Below are positions 1-9,232 of a DNA stretch of 64,000 nt, one piece after another. A model generated the notes under the pieces. The model saw only the letters and a list, made by a program, of their open reading frames with translations, ran no database searches and had not been told where the DNA came from. The first letter of the stretch is position 1. Each line of letters begins with the position of its first letter. The DNA is taken from the NCBI RefSeq assembly GCF_000374005.1, contig NZ_KB893134.1, positions 654,643 through 718,642 on the forward strand, read 5' to 3'. The translations under genes were made by a program, and so were the position numbers. Source of the stretch: Kiloniella laminariae DSM 19542. Lineage in GTDB: Bacteria; Pseudomonadota; Alphaproteobacteria; Kiloniellales; Kiloniellaceae.

Positions 1-565
1 CGGTGGCTCGCTCGACAAATTCACGTACCCGCGGAATATCGATACCAAACTTGTTTTCGGCCTTACCTGTAGAAATTTTGGCATGGGTCTTGGCGTCAAC
101 ATCAGGGTTTATCCGAAAGGCGATGGGAGCCACGACACCCATTTTTTGAGCAACGGCAGAAAGGGCTTCCAGCTCAGGCAGGGATTCCACATTAAACTGC
201 AGAATGCCGACTTTCAGGCCGAGAGCCATTTCTTCGGGCTTTTTACCAACTCCGGCAAAGACAATCTTCTTGGGATCTATGCCTGCCGCAAGAGCACGGC
301 GCAGTTCGCCTTCGGATACAACATCTGCTCCGGCTCCGGCTGCGGCCAGTGTACTGATGACAGACTGGTTGGAGTTAGCCTTCAGGGCATAAAAGATTGT
401 ACCTTTAACGCCTGCATCTTTAAGGGCAGAGGCAAAGGCATTATAAGCGTTGACCATCGCGGCGGTGGAATAGCAGAAAAACGGCGTTCCGACTTCGCGG
501 GCAATGTCTTCCAGCGGCAGGTCCTCTACATGGAGCCTGCCGTTGCGGTATTCAAAAGAACTCAT
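1..565 (-). CDS. lysA: Diaminopimelate decarboxylase, N-terminal part (runs off the left edge)
   Basis: Last step of lysine synthesis: PLP-dependent decarboxylation of meso-diaminopimelate in the cytosol. Only about 188 N-terminal residues are in the window; the frame stays open to base 1. The visible part is the PLP-binding barrel, with the YALKAN motif and its Schiff-base lysine near residue 62, followed by family-typical blocks (GADVVSEGEL, FNVES, INPDVDAKTH, KFGID). The ATG lies just after the lptM stop. It is the third gene of argH-lptM-lysA, an order common in proteobacteria. The identification is firm; the C-terminal substrate-binding half cannot be checked. Confidence 0.95.
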   Translation of the reverse strand, partial: MSSFEYRNGRLHVEDLPLEDIAREVGTPFFCYSTAAMVNAYNAFASALKDAGVKGTIFYALKANSNQSVISTLAAAGAGADVVSEGELRRALAAGIDPKKIVFAGVGKKPEEMALGLKVGILQFNVESLPELEALSAVAQKMGVVAPIAFRINPDVDAKTHAKISTGKAENKFGIDIPRVREFVERAT

Positions 566-566
566 A

Positions 567-833
567 TCAGTTTCCGTAAGTCGTGGTCTTGGTCCGGGAA
601 TTTTTGCGGATATTCAAACCCTGAGGCAGAAGGTTCTCTTCTTCTACAGTCTGTGCCGGAGCAGAGGAAGTAGCAGGGGTCACTGAAGGAGGATAGGGAT
701 ACTGTGCCGGATAGTCCCAATCACCCTCAGGCCGATCAAGTTTGCCGACCTTGCCACAACTGGCCAGGAGCAACAAACCCGCCAGGAAAATCCCGGCTCT
801 AAAGACAGTTTTCCCTGTTGAGGAATAGGTCAT
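567..833 (-). CDS. lptM: Small LptM-like lipoprotein
   Basis: An 88-residue exported protein with a hydrophobic signal segment (about residues 10-24) ending in a LASC lipobox. Cys26 would be lipidated, and the rest is proline-rich and probably disordered. Small lipoproteins at this exact place between argH and lysA belong to the LptM (YifL) family, which helps mature the LPS translocon LptDE in the outer membrane. Its ATG overlaps the argH stop (ATGA), so the two are translationally coupled. The assignment rests on position, size and lipobox; the sequence after the cysteine is little conserved in this family. Confidence 0.75.
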   Translation of the reverse strand: MTYSSTGKTVFRAGIFLAGLLLLASCGKVGKLDRPEGDWDYPAQYPYPPSVTPATSSAPAQTVEEENLLPQGLNIRKNSRTKTTTYGN

Positions 834-2242
834 CGGATAAAACGCTCCCGGGCGGCTTTGGCCGCTGCCTTGACATTTTCAGGTGCGGTGCCACCAAAAC
901 TTGTGCGGCTCTGCGTGGATTGCTCAACGGTAAGAAAACGGAATATTTCCTGTGTGATCCTTGGCTCGACGGACTGCATTTCTGCAAGATCCAGTTCACT
1001 GATATCACATTTTTTGTCTTCTGCCTTCTTCACAATCGTACCCGTAACGTGATGGGCATCCCGGAAGGGGAGACCAAGTTCACGCACAAGCCAATCGGCC
1101 AGGTCTGTCGCTGTCAGAAAACCGTCAGCAGTGGCGGCATGCAGTTTGTCGCGGTTGGCTTTCATATCGGTAACCATACCAGTCATAGCTGTTACGCAGA
1201 GGATCAGGGTATCTGCAGCGTCAAAAACAGGCTCTTTATCTTCCTGCATGTCCTTGCCGTAGGTCAGGGGAAGACCTTTCATGACGACGAGCAGGGTGTT
1301 GAGCGAGCCGATAACACGTCCGGCCTTGCCCCGGATCAGTTCTGCTGCATCGGGGTTTTTCTTCTGCGGCATGATCGAGCTGCCGGTGGTGAAAGCATCG
1401 GAGAGGGTGACAAATCCAAAGCCCTGAGAGCACCAGATGACCAGTTCTTCAGCAAAGCGGGAGAGATGGATGGCCATGATGGCCCCGGCGGACATGAATT
1501 CGAGAGCATAGTCACGATCAGAGACAGAATCGAGGGAGTTTGCGGTCGGACGATCAAATGCAAGAGCCGTGGCCGTAGCGTGACGGTCGATTGGAAAGGA
1601 TGTTCCGGCCAGAGCTGCAGCACCGAGGGGGCATTCATTCAGACGCTTGCGGCAGTCAACCAGGCGGCTGCGATCCCGGCCAAACATCTCGACATAGGCG
1701 AGCATATGATGCCCGAAGGTAACTGGCTGTGCTGCTTGCAGATGGGTATAGCCGGGCATGACTATGTCGTGGTTTTTTTCGGCCTGATCAATCAGAGCCT
1801 CAATCAGCAGCCCGGTCTGTTTATCCAGCTCATCAATTGCACCGCGAACCCAGAGTTTAAAGTCTGTTGCAACCTGGTCGTTTCTGGATCTGGCGGTGTG
1901 CAAACGGCCTGCTGCATCGCCGATCAATTCACGCAATCTGTTTTCGACATTCATATGAATATCTTCGAGCGCAGCAGAGAAGGTAAAACGTCCTTCCTGG
2001 ATTTCTCGCAAAATTGTGTCTAGACCTTCAAGGATTGCCTTGCCATCTTCAGGGGAAATGATGCCCTGTTTAACCAACATGGCGCAGTGAGCTTTGGAGC
2101 CTGCAATATCCTGTGCAGCCATGCGTTTGTCAAAGTCGATGGAAGCATTGATTTTTTCCATAACTTCCGCGGGGCCTACGGTAAAGCGGCCGCCCCACAT
2201 GGCGTTGGCTGTGGTTTCACTGGCTGTTTTGGTATTTGACAC
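830..2242 (-). CDS. argH: Argininosuccinate lyase
   Basis: Splits argininosuccinate into arginine and fumarate, the last step of arginine synthesis. At 470 residues it has the normal length. It carries the aspartase/fumarase superfamily signature [12 protein letters not shown] near residue 290, together with the HTARSRNDQ and GYTHLQ blocks that contain catalytic residues. It is first in the argH-lptM-lysA operon and diverges from the TlpA-like gene with only 48 bp between the start codons, so the two promoters must be compact or overlapping. Confidence 0.97.
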   Translation of the reverse strand: MSNTKTASETTANAMWGGRFTVGPAEVMEKINASIDFDKRMAAQDIAGSKAHCAMLVKQGIISPEDGKAILEGLDTILREIQEGRFTFSAALEDIHMNVENRLRELIGDAAGRLHTARSRNDQVATDFKLWVRGAIDELDKQTGLLIEALIDQAEKNHDIVMPGYTHLQAAQPVTFGHHMLAYVEMFGRDRSRLVDCRKRLNECPLGAAALAGTSFPIDRHATATALAFDRPTANSLDSVSDRDYALEFMSAGAIMAIHLSRFAEELVIWCSQGFGFVTLSDAFTTGSSIMPQKKNPDAAELIRGKAGRVIGSLNTLLVVMKGLPLTYGKDMQEDKEPVFDAADTLILCVTAMTGMVTDMKANRDKLHAATADGFLTATDLADWLVRELGLPFRDAHHVTGTIVKKAEDKKCDISELDLAEMQSVEPRITQEIFRFLTVEQSTQSRTSFGGTAPENVKAAAKAARERFIR

Positions 2243-2290
2243 GGTGTTCTCTTTCGTCTTTTCAGGCGTGCGACTTATGGACTTTATATT

Positions 2291-2866
2291 ATGACTTTGG
2301 CTTACGCCTATCGTGTGTTTTCAGTTTTTATCGGGCTCTATTCGGCGGTTTTGTTCCTGCAGATAACCGGGGCAAGTGCCGAAACTTCCAACAAGCCCCC
2401 GCTGGAGGGGCGACTCGAGGGGAACTTTACTCTGTTCGATCCGCCTGTGCCAGTGCCGATCGAAAGCTTTGAGGATGAAGAGGGAAATCTTCGGTCTCTA
2501 AAAGATTTTGAAGGGCAGGTATTGCTTCTGAACTTTTGGGCCACATGGTGTCCTCCCTGTATCAAGGAAATGCCAGATCTGGACAAGCTGCAAGCCGAGC
2601 TTGGCAATGTTTCCTTTCGGGTTGTTACTTTGTCTGAAGACAGGGGCGGCCTTAAACAGGTAGTACCTTTCCTGAACGATAACGCTTTGAAAAATTTACC
2701 CCCTTATGTGGATGTAAAAGGCAGGGTTGCACGTGCCTTTGGCCTGAAAGGTTTGCCATCTACCTATTTGATCAACAAGGAAGGGTTGATTGTCGGTGCT
2801 TTGATCGGGCCGTTTGAGTGGTCAGCGCCGGAAGTAAAAAAACTTATTACCTTTTATACAAAGTAG
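2291..2866 (+). CDS. TlpA-family thiol:disulfide oxidoreductase
   Basis: A periplasmic thioredoxin-fold protein of 191 residues. An N-terminal hydrophobic segment (about residues 8-30) is a signal peptide or membrane anchor. The domain begins with [11 protein letters not shown] and has the redox motif WCPPC (Cys87, Cys90) and the cis-proline loop GLPSTYLI. TlpA/ResA-type proteins reduce protein disulfides outside the membrane, for example in cytochrome c or oxidase maturation. It is monocistronic, divergent from argH, and closed by the terminator at 2901-2937. The physiological target cannot be inferred. Confidence 0.9.
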   Translation: MTLAYAYRVFSVFIGLYSAVLFLQITGASAETSNKPPLEGRLEGNFTLFDPPVPVPIESFEDEEGNLRSLKDFEGQVLLLNFWATWCPPCIKEMPDLDKLQAELGNVSFRVVTLSEDRGGLKQVVPFLNDNALKNLPPYVDVKGRVARAFGLKGLPSTYLINKEGLIVGALIGPFEWSAPEVKKLITFYTK

Positions 2867-2900
2867 GCCGTTGATTTAACCAAGGTGAAATTCTGATGAT

Positions 2901-2937
2901 AAAAAGCCCGAGATCAGTAAGATCGTCGGGCTTTTTT
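2901..2937. terminator. Bidirectional rho-independent terminator
   Basis: AAAAAGCCCGA and TCGGGCTTTTTT form an 11-bp stem around a short loop, with A and T tracts on opposite sides. The hairpin can therefore stop transcription of the TlpA-like gene (plus) and of the convergent 3-hydroxybutyryl-CoA dehydrogenase gene (minus). Confidence 0.9.
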
Positions 2938-2960
2938 GTACTGTTAGACCGCTTGTCAGA

Positions 2961-3854
2961 TTACCGGGTCGGGACGGGAACCTCGCCACCGTAATCATAG
3001 AAGCCCCGGCCAGCTTTTTTGCCGACCCAGCCTGCTTCAACATATTTGACCAGCAGGGGACAGGGGCGATATTTGGTATCAGCCAGGCCGTCGTAGAGGA
3101 CGTGCATAATGGCAAGGCAGGTGTCCAGGCCAATAAAATCAGCAAGTTCCAGTGGTCCCATGGGATGGTTGGCCCCCAGACGCATGGCGGTATCGATGGA
3201 ATCGACGGTGCCAACACCTTCGTAAAGCGTGTAGACCGCTTCGTTGATCATGGGCAGAAGGATTCTGTTGACGATAAAAGCTGGAAAATCTTCGGAAGAA
3301 GCCGATGTTTTGCCGAGCTTTGCAGTCATGTCCTTGATCAGCTGGTAAGTTGGCTCTTCGGTTGCGATACCCCGAATAAGCTCGACCAGCTGCATCACCG
3401 GTACGGGGTTCATAAAGTGCATGCCCATAAACTGGCCGGGACGTTTGGTAACGGCAGCCAGACGGGTGATGGAAATGGAAGAGGTGTTGGAACAGAGAAT
3501 GGCTTCCGGTTTCAGCAAAGGGCAGATTTTGCGAAAGATATCTTTTTTGATCTCTTCGTTTTCTGTTGCTGCTTCGATGACCACATCGCACTGGGCCAGA
3601 CTTTCCATTTCAACAGAATTTCTGATTCGGGGCAGGGCAGCTTCCATTTCGCCTTTGGCGATTTTTCCTTTGGAGGCCTGACGTTGCATGTTTTTCTTAA
3701 TGATACTCAGGGCACCGGTCAGCTGTTCCTGGCTGATATCGACCATGTGAACATCATAGCCAGCAAGGGCACAGACATGTGCAATCCCACTACCCATCTG
3801 GCCTGCGCCGATGATACCGACTGTTTTGATTTCCTGAATTGTCATACTCGTCAT
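2961..3854 (-). CDS. 3-hydroxybutyryl-CoA dehydrogenase
   Basis: NAD(P)-dependent interconversion of acetoacetyl-CoA and (S)-3-hydroxybutyryl-CoA. The N-terminal Rossmann motif GAGQMGSGIAH is followed by the SNTSSISIT and HFMNPVPVM blocks of the family and a C-terminal helical domain. I chose the ATG at 3854 (MTSMTIQ, about 297 residues) because AGGAAGG lies just upstream; an in-frame upstream ATG at 3887 falls inside the intercistronic stem-loop. It follows etfB-etfA on the same strand, so it sits with the electron carrier serving acyl-CoA dehydrogenases. It could feed the C4 intermediates of the ethylmalonyl-CoA pathway nearby, although the (S) form is also the beta-oxidation intermediate. 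Confidence 0.92.
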   Translation of the reverse strand: MTSMTIQEIKTVGIIGAGQMGSGIAHVCALAGYDVHMVDISQEQLTGALSIIKKNMQRQASKGKIAKGEMEAALPRIRNSVEMESLAQCDVVIEAATENEEIKKDIFRKICPLLKPEAILCSNTSSISITRLAAVTKRPGQFMGMHFMNPVPVMQLVELIRGIATEEPTYQLIKDMTAKLGKTSASSEDFPAFIVNRILLPMINEAVYTLYEGVGTVDSIDTAMRLGANHPMGPLELADFIGLDTCLAIMHVLYDGLADTKYRPCPLLVKYVEAGWVGKKAGRGFYDYGGEVPVPTR

Positions 3855-3884
3855 GGGCCTTCCTGCCACATCTGCTTCCCGAAA

Positions 3885-3914
3885 CAAGACGCTATCACAG
3901 ATGATAGCGTCTTG
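3885..3914 (-). other. Strong stem-loop between etfA and the hydroxybutyryl-CoA dehydrogenase gene
   Basis: CAAGACGCTATCA and TGATAGCGTCTTG form a perfect 13-bp stem with a 4-base loop in the 124-bp spacer. Only a weak T tract (TTGTTTC) follows on the minus strand. It may be a leaky terminator or an RNA-stability hairpin that sets etfBA and dehydrogenase expression apart. Confidence 0.75.
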
Positions 3915-3978
3915 CCGCAGGATATTATTTTAGAGCGACTGAAACCGTTCAGATTAACAAATTTGAACGGTAATCTCC

Positions 3979-4911
3979 CTAGCCGAGTTCTTTTTCAAGC
4001 TCGGGGATGGCATCAAAAAGATCAGCAACCAGACCGTAGTCTGCCACCTGGAAGATAGGTGCTTCCTGATCTTTGTTGATTGCCACGATAACTTTAGAGT
4101 CCTTCATTCCGGCCAGATGCTGGATTGCCCCGGAAATCCCGACTGCAATGTAGAGGTCAGGCGCCACAACCTTACCGGTTTGACCGACCTGATAGTCGTT
4201 GGGAACATAGCCTGCATCAACGGCAGCACGCGAGGCACCAACAGCCGCACCCAGCTTGTCAGCAACGCGTTCCAGCATGGCAAAGTTTTCACCATTCTGC
4301 ATGCCGCGGCCACCAGAGATGACAACACCAGCGCTGGTGAGCTCCGGACGTTCGGATTTGGTCAGTTCCTGGCCAATAAAAGTTGACAGGCCAGCATCAC
4401 CGGTTGCATCAACGTTCTCAACTGCAGCAGAACCACCTTCGTCCGCAGCTGCTTCAAAAGCGGTTCCACGAACAGTGATCAGCTTGATAGCATCGCTGGA
4501 CTGCACGGTTGCAAGTGCGTTTCCTGCATAGATCGGGCGAACGAAAGTATCAGCGCTTTCAATGGCGGAAATTTCGGAAATCTGCTGGACATCAAGAAAG
4601 GCAGATGCACGCGGCAGAATATTTTTCCCGTAAGTTGTGGCAGGAGCCAGAATGTGGCTGTAGCCAGAAGCCAGTTTGACAATAAGCGGCGCAATGTTTT
4701 CGGCGACATCCTGAGCATATTCAGGGGCATCGGAAACAAGAACCTTGGCTACACCGGCGATCTTGGCAGCAGCAGCGCCTGCATCGGCGCAACCGGAACC
4801 GGCAACCAGTACATGAACGTCACCACCGAGCTGAGCAGCTGCGGTCACTGTGTTCAGGGTTGCGGACTTGATCGTCGTATTGTCGTGTTCGGCGATAACA
4901 AGAATAGACAT
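3979..4911 (-). CDS. etfA: Electron transfer flavoprotein, alpha subunit
   Basis: The FAD-binding subunit of the ETF heterodimer, which collects electrons from acyl-CoA dehydrogenases and passes them to ETF:quinone oxidoreductase. It is 310 residues, the normal length. The C-terminal FAD domain shows SGGRGM, the QTGK loop, VGISGAIQH and a conserved C-terminal segment ending EKELG. It starts 2 bp after the etfB stop, as is usual. In this context it is the likely acceptor for Mcd, encoded at 12946. Confidence 0.97.
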   Translation of the reverse strand: MSILVIAEHDNTTIKSATLNTVTAAAQLGGDVHVLVAGSGCADAGAAAAKIAGVAKVLVSDAPEYAQDVAENIAPLIVKLASGYSHILAPATTYGKNILPRASAFLDVQQISEISAIESADTFVRPIYAGNALATVQSSDAIKLITVRGTAFEAAADEGGSAAVENVDATGDAGLSTFIGQELTKSERPELTSAGVVISGGRGMQNGENFAMLERVADKLGAAVGASRAAVDAGYVPNDYQVGQTGKVVAPDLYIAVGISGAIQHLAGMKDSKVIVAINKDQEAPIFQVADYGLVADLFDAIPELEKELG

Positions 4912-4913
4912 CG

Positions 4914-5663
4914 TCAGATCACCTTTGCTTCGTTCTTCAGTTTGTCGACCAGCTCGGCAACGGAGCCAACAATTACACCGGCAGCACGCGCAGGTGGTTC
5001 GGTCACTTTGAGCGTTTTGACGCGTGGAGCAACTTCTACACCGAGATCTGCCGGACTTGTTGCATCAATCGGCTTTTTCTTGGCTTTCATGATGTTCGGC
5101 AGAGAAGCGTAGCGGGGCTCGTTCAGACGGAGATCAACGGTCAGAACGGATGGAAGCTTGACACTGACCTTTTGCAGACCGCCGTCAACTTCGCGGGTGA
5201 TTTTGAGCAGATCGCCGTCTTTTTCCATTGCGGAAATGAAGGCACCCTGCGACCAGCCGAGCAACGCAGACAGCATCTGTCCGGTCTGGTTGTTGTCGCC
5301 ATCAATCGCCTGCTTGCCAAGGATGACAAGACCGGGATCTTCATTGGCAACAACAGCCTTGAGCAACTTGGCAATAGCCAGCGGCTGAAGGTCTTCATCA
5401 CTCTGGATGTGGATGCCGCGATCTGCGCCCATGGCGAGACCTGTACGGAGAGTTTCCTGAGCCTGGGCAGGCCCGGCGGAAACGACAATAACTTCGCTGG
5501 CAATGCCAGCTTCTTTCAGACGCACAGCCTGTTCAACCGCAATCTCGCAGAACGGGTTCATCGCCATCTTGACGTTTGTGAGTTCAACGCCAGTCTGGTC
5601 CGACTTAACCCGAACCTGTACGTTCGCGTCAATGACACGTTTGATCGGGACGAGTACTTTCAT
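4914..5663 (-). CDS. etfB: Electron transfer flavoprotein, beta subunit
   Basis: The AMP-binding partner of EtfA, 249 residues as expected. The N-terminal [12 protein letters not shown], the segment [20 protein letters not shown] and the C-terminal ETF-beta signature region are all recognisable. It is the first gene of etfB-etfA-(stem-loop)-hydroxybutyryl-CoA dehydrogenase. The spacer before it (5664-5859) contains a block of degenerate tandem repeats. Confidence 0.97.
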   Translation of the reverse strand: MKVLVPIKRVIDANVQVRVKSDQTGVELTNVKMAMNPFCEIAVEQAVRLKEAGIASEVIVVSAGPAQAQETLRTGLAMGADRGIHIQSDEDLQPLAIAKLLKAVVANEDPGLVILGKQAIDGDNNQTGQMLSALLGWSQGAFISAMEKDGDLLKITREVDGGLQKVSVKLPSVLTVDLRLNEPRYASLPNIMKAKKKPIDATSPADLGVEVAPRVKTLKVTEPPARAAGVIVGSVAELVDKLKNEAKVI

Positions 5664-5792
5664 AGAGAAGTATCCTTAATTATCACGCTTTCCCTAAGCA
5701 GATCTGTGGGTTTTTCCATCAAATTTCTGCTCTCTTACAGCCAGTCGCCGGGAACCTTAGGCCCGCCGGCATACACTGTCAATGACCGCCTA

Positions 5793-5853
5793 CCGAGTTT
5801 TTCCCGAGTTTTCCCTGAGAATTTTCGCTGAGAATATTCGGGAGAATTTTCGG
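5793..5853. repeat. Degenerate tandem repeats upstream of etfB
   Basis: Five consecutive units of 11, 11, 13, 13 and 13 bp: CCGAGTTTTTC, CCGAGTTTTCC, CTGAGAATTTTCG, CTGAGAATATTCG, GGAGAATTTTCGG. They lie in the spacer between the adenosyltransferase stop and the etfB start. The last three each contain a GAA(A/T)(A/T)TTC-like core. Confidence 0.8.
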
Positions 5854-5859
5854 GGCGGA

Positions 5860-6435
5860 TCATCTGTTCGCTCCAGGTATCCAGAGCACATCTCTGGCAC
5901 CGTTGTCATTGACGTGACGGGCCAGAACAAAAAACAGGTCCGAAAGCCGATTGATATACTTGAGGCCTTCGGAGTTGATTTCTTCTTCCTGTATCAAGGC
6001 TGACACCAGTCTTTCGGCACGACGTGCCACGGTGCGCGCCTGATGCAGATAAGCTGCTGCAGCGGAACCGCCAGGCAGAATGAATGATTTTAACGGTGCT
6101 AGGTCGGCATTGATCTGGTCGATTTCCTGCTCAAGCCTGGCGACCTGTTCGGCGGTAATGCGCAAAGGGGGATAGGCAGGGTCTTTTTCTTCAGGGCAGC
6201 AGAGATCCGCGCCCAGGTCGAAGAGATCGTTCTGAATACGGGAGAGCATCGCATCAATCGGCGCGTCAGTCGAGCCCCCGGTGTGCAGGCGAACCAGGCC
6301 GACAATCGCGTTGGTTTCGTCCACAGTTCCATAGGCCTCGACACGAAGATCATGCTTGAAGACACGTTTCCCGGAACCAAGAGATGTTTTCCCCTTGTCC
6401 CCGCCGCGTGTGTATATTCGTGTCAACTGTACCAT
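5860..6435 (-). CDS. Cob(I)yrinic acid a,c-diamide adenosyltransferase, PduO type
   Basis: Transfers adenosyl from ATP to cob(I)alamin, giving coenzyme B12. It is 191 residues with the PduO-type N-terminal ATP-binding motif YTRGGDKGKTSL (from residue 8) and the C-terminal RTVARRAERLV helix. Adenosylcobalamin is the cofactor of the ethylmalonyl-CoA mutase encoded at 9233-11260, so the nearby placement makes functional sense. It precedes etfB on the same strand, with about 200 bp between. Confidence 0.95.
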   Translation of the reverse strand: MVQLTRIYTRGGDKGKTSLGSGKRVFKHDLRVEAYGTVDETNAIVGLVRLHTGGSTDAPIDAMLSRIQNDLFDLGADLCCPEEKDPAYPPLRITAEQVARLEQEIDQINADLAPLKSFILPGGSAAAAYLHQARTVARRAERLVSALIQEEEINSEGLKYINRLSDLFFVLARHVNDNGARDVLWIPGANR

Positions 6436-6578
6436 TATGGTTTGGCTCCGTACTGCAGGGGCCGAATTCAGACCTTCTGCAAGATGAAATCACAACATAG
6501 CCTATAGATCTTTGTTCAGGATATCACCGTTGCGACTGGCTTTTGATGAATTGAACAAATCCGTAAGATTCCTTTTAC

Positions 6579-6776
6579 TCAGCTGCCTTTGGCCAGCAAT
6601 GCGAGGACGAGCACCAGCAAAGCGATGCCTTGGGCAATAACCCGGTAGCGCATGAAGCGGTTGGCGTTGTTTTTGTTGAACTCTCCCCCTTTGGCCATGG
6701 TGAAGAGGCCGATGAAGAGGATGATCAGGACGGCTGCAAGAGATAGAACGATGAGGACGTTGAGAAAGGTTTCCAT
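6579..6776 (-). CDS. Small HIG1-type twin-transmembrane protein
   Basis: A 65-residue inner-membrane protein with two hydrophobic helices (about residues 5-26 and 47-63). They are joined by a polar, basic loop containing KGGEFNKNNANRFMRYRV, the kind of loop seen in HIG_1-domain proteins. Mitochondrial relatives (Rcf1/HIG1) assist respiratory oxidase and supercomplex assembly; the bacterial role is inferred. It often sits beside the adenosyltransferase and etf genes in alphaproteobacteria, as here. Confidence 0.8.
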   Translation of the reverse strand: METFLNVLIVLSLAAVLIILFIGLFTMAKGGEFNKNNANRFMRYRVIAQGIALLVLVLALLAKGS

Positions 6777-6832
6777 GTGTTTACTGTCTCGCAGCGCTGG
6801 ATGTTTTTATAGGATGACGGTGTGTTTTTGAA

Positions 6833-6846
6833 AATTGTGCATTGCA
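6833..6846. promoter_or_regulatory. Candidate operator: AATTGTGCATTGCA, copy 1
   Basis: The 14-mer AATTGTGCATTGCA lies 57-70 bp before the HIG1-type gene start and is identical to one in the ccr/ecm divergent spacer (11376-11389). Its core TGCATTGCA fits the TGCRNYGCA pattern I recall for PhaR-type regulators. A second palindrome, TTGCGCAA (6850-6857), follows 3 bp later. Confidence 0.4.
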
Positions 6847-6942
6847 TCATTGCGCAAAGGGGCGGCAGAGAAAACCCAAAAACCGGATTTTTTCTGCAAG
6901 GAGGCTTTGTTCTTCTTGCACCTTCGGGTGCAGGGGGGGAGC

Positions 6943-7797
6943 TCAGATGCTCTGGCGTTGCATACCACTAGCAAGGGAACAGTAATCCGGATCATCCGGT
7001 GTGATATAGCCCTCGCGAATCAGAAAGTGGATAATGACCAGACTAACATTGAATTTGAAGTCGTCACTGCTTTTGATCCGCTCGATGACCTGTTCCAGGG
7101 GCCAGAGATAGAACTCTTCAACTTCACCGTCAGTGTTCCGGGGCATGAAGCCTTCAGGCAGATAGAGGTCATAAACAAAAAGGATGTCATTGCGCAAGCC
7201 GTCCTCACGGGCGCAACGGTAGGAGACGATCCCGGCCGGTTTGGCCTTTTGTACAAGGGTTTCTGGAATATCGGCTTCTTCAGCGGCTTCCTTGACGAGG
7301 TTTTCGTAAACACCAAGCCCGAAAGGTTGCCCCCCTGCAACAATGTGATCCAGTTTGCCGGGCGCGTTGGGTTTGTCGAGCGAGCGTTTTCCGACCCAGA
7401 TCTTTAATCCTGAAGCTGTGCGCACCAGACCGTTGACGTGAACACCATATCCCCGGATGCCAAAATACCCGGCAGCACCACGGTCCAGCTTCATAACCGG
7501 AGTTTGGCTCCAGTCGTTGGTTACGGGATAGTATTCATCCCGCCAGCGGGAAATGCTGTCTTCAGCAACGAGCTGACGGATGACGCTTTCAACTTTTTCT
7601 GTGCGGTCATCAAAACTTTGCAGGCTGGGGTAAAGAGTGACCTGCTGTTCATCTACGACAAAGACTTGGGGGAATTTGGCAAGTTTTTGAGCAAACTCGT
7701 GGGTGATATGCCCAAAAATCTCTGCGTCGATCAGAAAGGGGCGGTATTTTTCCGGCTGCCAGGTATGGCAACTGGCTACACGATCCATAAAGGCCAC
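6943..7797 (-). CDS. Nudix hydrolase with N-terminal DUF4743 domain
   Basis: A 284-residue protein. The N-terminal 120 residues resemble the DUF4743 region seen in Nudix proteins related to thiamine-pyrophosphokinase-associated enzymes. The Nudix domain follows, with a slightly degenerate box at residues 155-177 (GGxxxG, then ENLVKEAAEEAD): the usual REuxEE is KEAAEE and the last glycine is aspartate. The substrate is probably a nucleoside-diphosphate-type or thiamine-related compound, but this is not determined. GTG at 7797 is preceded by AGGGAG at good spacing; ATG at 7788 is an alternative. Confidence 0.85.
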   Translation of the reverse strand: MAFMDRVASCHTWQPEKYRPFLIDAEIFGHITHEFAQKLAKFPQVFVVDEQQVTLYPSLQSFDDRTEKVESVIRQLVAEDSISRWRDEYYPVTNDWSQTPVMKLDRGAAGYFGIRGYGVHVNGLVRTASGLKIWVGKRSLDKPNAPGKLDHIVAGGQPFGLGVYENLVKEAAEEADIPETLVQKAKPAGIVSYRCAREDGLRNDILFVYDLYLPEGFMPRNTDGEVEEFYLWPLEQVIERIKSSDDFKFNVSLVIIHFLIREGYITPDDPDYCSLASGMQRQSI

Positions 7798-7917
7798 AGG
7801 AGACTCCCTAAAGGCTGGTCCAGTTCAGGGGCCATAGTGCGTTGGAAGTCCGTCTGTCACAATCCTGAATTTGGCCTGCTCTGTTGGGAAGAGAGGGTTG
7901 CTTAAGAATCTTGCCTG

Positions 7918-8502
7918 TTATTTTGTTGCGATACCTTCGATGGCAAAGGTGATGCGGACCATCTCGCCAATAACTGCCGTGTCGAGCCATTGGCCGTTGC
8001 CGATGCCATAATCCAGCCGTGAGATTTCTGCCGCACCCTGGGCTCGCAGTTCGTCGCCTTCAACCGAGGCCTGGAAAGGCAGGTCGATTTTTTTGGTGAC
8101 GCCGCGCATGGTCAGGGAGCCGTGGGCGACAAAGCTGTCGGGGGAAAGCTGTTCGAAAGACGAGGCCTCAAAAATGGCTTTCGGGTGCGCGGCGGAATCG
8201 AAAAAAGCATCAGAACGGATCAGCTTATCCCGATCACCAGACTGGGTGTTGACTGATTCGGTCGTGATTTCTACACGGATATGACTGTCTGTGAGCTCTT
8301 CCGGGTGGAAGGTAATTTCGGCCTGGTAGTGTTCAAATACACCAGGAACTTCCGCACCAGACTGTTTGGCAACAAAGCCAACCTGGCTCTGGTCGTTTTT
8401 CACAGACCAGAGCGTTGCTGCTTCTGCGTGGGAACGGCCCAGAAACATGATGCCAAACACCAGCAGGGCGACTGAAAAAATAACGCGAAATAGAAATTTC
8501 AT
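7918..8502 (-). CDS. YceI-family periplasmic protein
   Basis: A 194-residue exported lipocalin-like protein. The signal peptide ends near AEA (residues 27-29). The mature part has the typical YceI start (WSVKNDQSQVGFVAKQSG) and the conserved SDAFFDSAAHP and GSLTMRGVTKKIDLPF blocks. YceI proteins bind polyisoprenoid-like molecules in a beta-barrel. It sits directly downstream of a b561-type cytochrome gene, a common pairing that suggests a periplasmic redox or quinone-like ligand role; that role is inferred. Confidence 0.93.
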   Translation of the reverse strand: MKFLFRVIFSVALLVFGIMFLGRSHAEAATLWSVKNDQSQVGFVAKQSGAEVPGVFEHYQAEITFHPEELTDSHIRVEITTESVNTQSGDRDKLIRSDAFFDSAAHPKAIFEASSFEQLSPDSFVAHGSLTMRGVTKKIDLPFQASVEGDELRAQGAAEISRLDYGIGNGQWLDTAVIGEMVRITFAIEGIATK

Positions 8503-8530
8503 GACGGGTTCGATTCAAAAAATGTCGGGT

Positions 8531-9115
8531 TCAGCTCCGCGGTTTGCCAAAAGGCATCATGCGAAGCAGGACTGTGTCTTTATCTAGAAAATGATGCTTG
8601 AGCGCTGCGCCGGCATGAAGAAGGACCAGTGCTGCGATACCCCAGCCGATATAGAAATGGGAAGCGGCCAGAAGATCTGCAAGTTCTTTGTTGGCTTCAA
8701 TTATACTTGGCAGGCTGTAGTGGTTAAAAAACACGATGGGATATCCGCTTGCCCCGGAATGGGCAATTCCGATCAGGGGCTGAAGGATGAAGGCTGCGTA
8801 AAGCGCAAGGTGTACGGCGTGAGCTGCAAGTTTTTCCAGAACGGGTTGTCCGGAAAGCGGAGGCGGGGGCGGAGACAAAAAGCGCCAGACCAGTCTGGTC
8901 AGAGCCAGGGCCAGAACGATCAATCCTAGGGACTTATGCAGGTTGTAATACCAAACCTTGTCAAGACCGAGCGGAAGCTCTCCCATCCAGATCCCGAGAA
9001 TGATCAGGGTGATGATCAGCAGGGCCATGGACCAGTGCAACAGCTTGGCGATAGCTCCATAGCGTTCTGCATCATTTTTGTATTGCATCTGATCCAATCC
9101 GGCGGTTTCGACCAT
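8531..9115 (-). CDS. Cytochrome b561-type diheme membrane protein
   Basis: About 194 residues with four transmembrane helices. Histidines in KLLHW, NLHKSLG, HAVHLALY and the C-terminal HAGAALKHHF are the likely heme ligands of a prokaryotic b561 (Ni/Fe-hydrogenase-like cytochrome b fold). It moves electrons across or within the inner membrane, probably between quinol and a periplasmic acceptor. The open frame extends to 9196, but the family begins near QYKNDAERYGAIAKLLHW; starts at 9115 or 9088 are likelier, with no clear ribosome site for either. It pairs with the downstream yceI gene. Confidence 0.88.
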   Translation of the reverse strand: MVETAGLDQMQYKNDAERYGAIAKLLHWSMALLIITLIILGIWMGELPLGLDKVWYYNLHKSLGLIVLALALTRLVWRFLSPPPPPLSGQPVLEKLAAHAVHLALYAAFILQPLIGIAHSGASGYPIVFFNHYSLPSIIEANKELADLLAASHFYIGWGIAALVLLHAGAALKHHFLDKDTVLLRMMPFGKPRS

Positions 9116-9232
9116 TCTCTGGCCCGTTGGCAAAACATGGTTCGCTATAACTCTGTAGTTGAGAGATAGGAAATGTTTTCGGCAATCAGTAGTCACAAAT
9201 GGGTGATGAGAATGTTTACCGGGGGGAAATAA

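Noticed and set aside
818-2023. A 401-residue open frame on the plus strand across argH
   Set aside because: It lies antisense to a complete argH with all family motifs; the translation is His/Cys/Phe-rich with no recognisable domain. It is a shadow frame.
3102-4058. A 318-residue plus-strand open frame across the dehydrogenase and etfA ends
   Set aside because: Antisense to two well-identified genes and running through the intercistronic stem-loop; no domain is visible.
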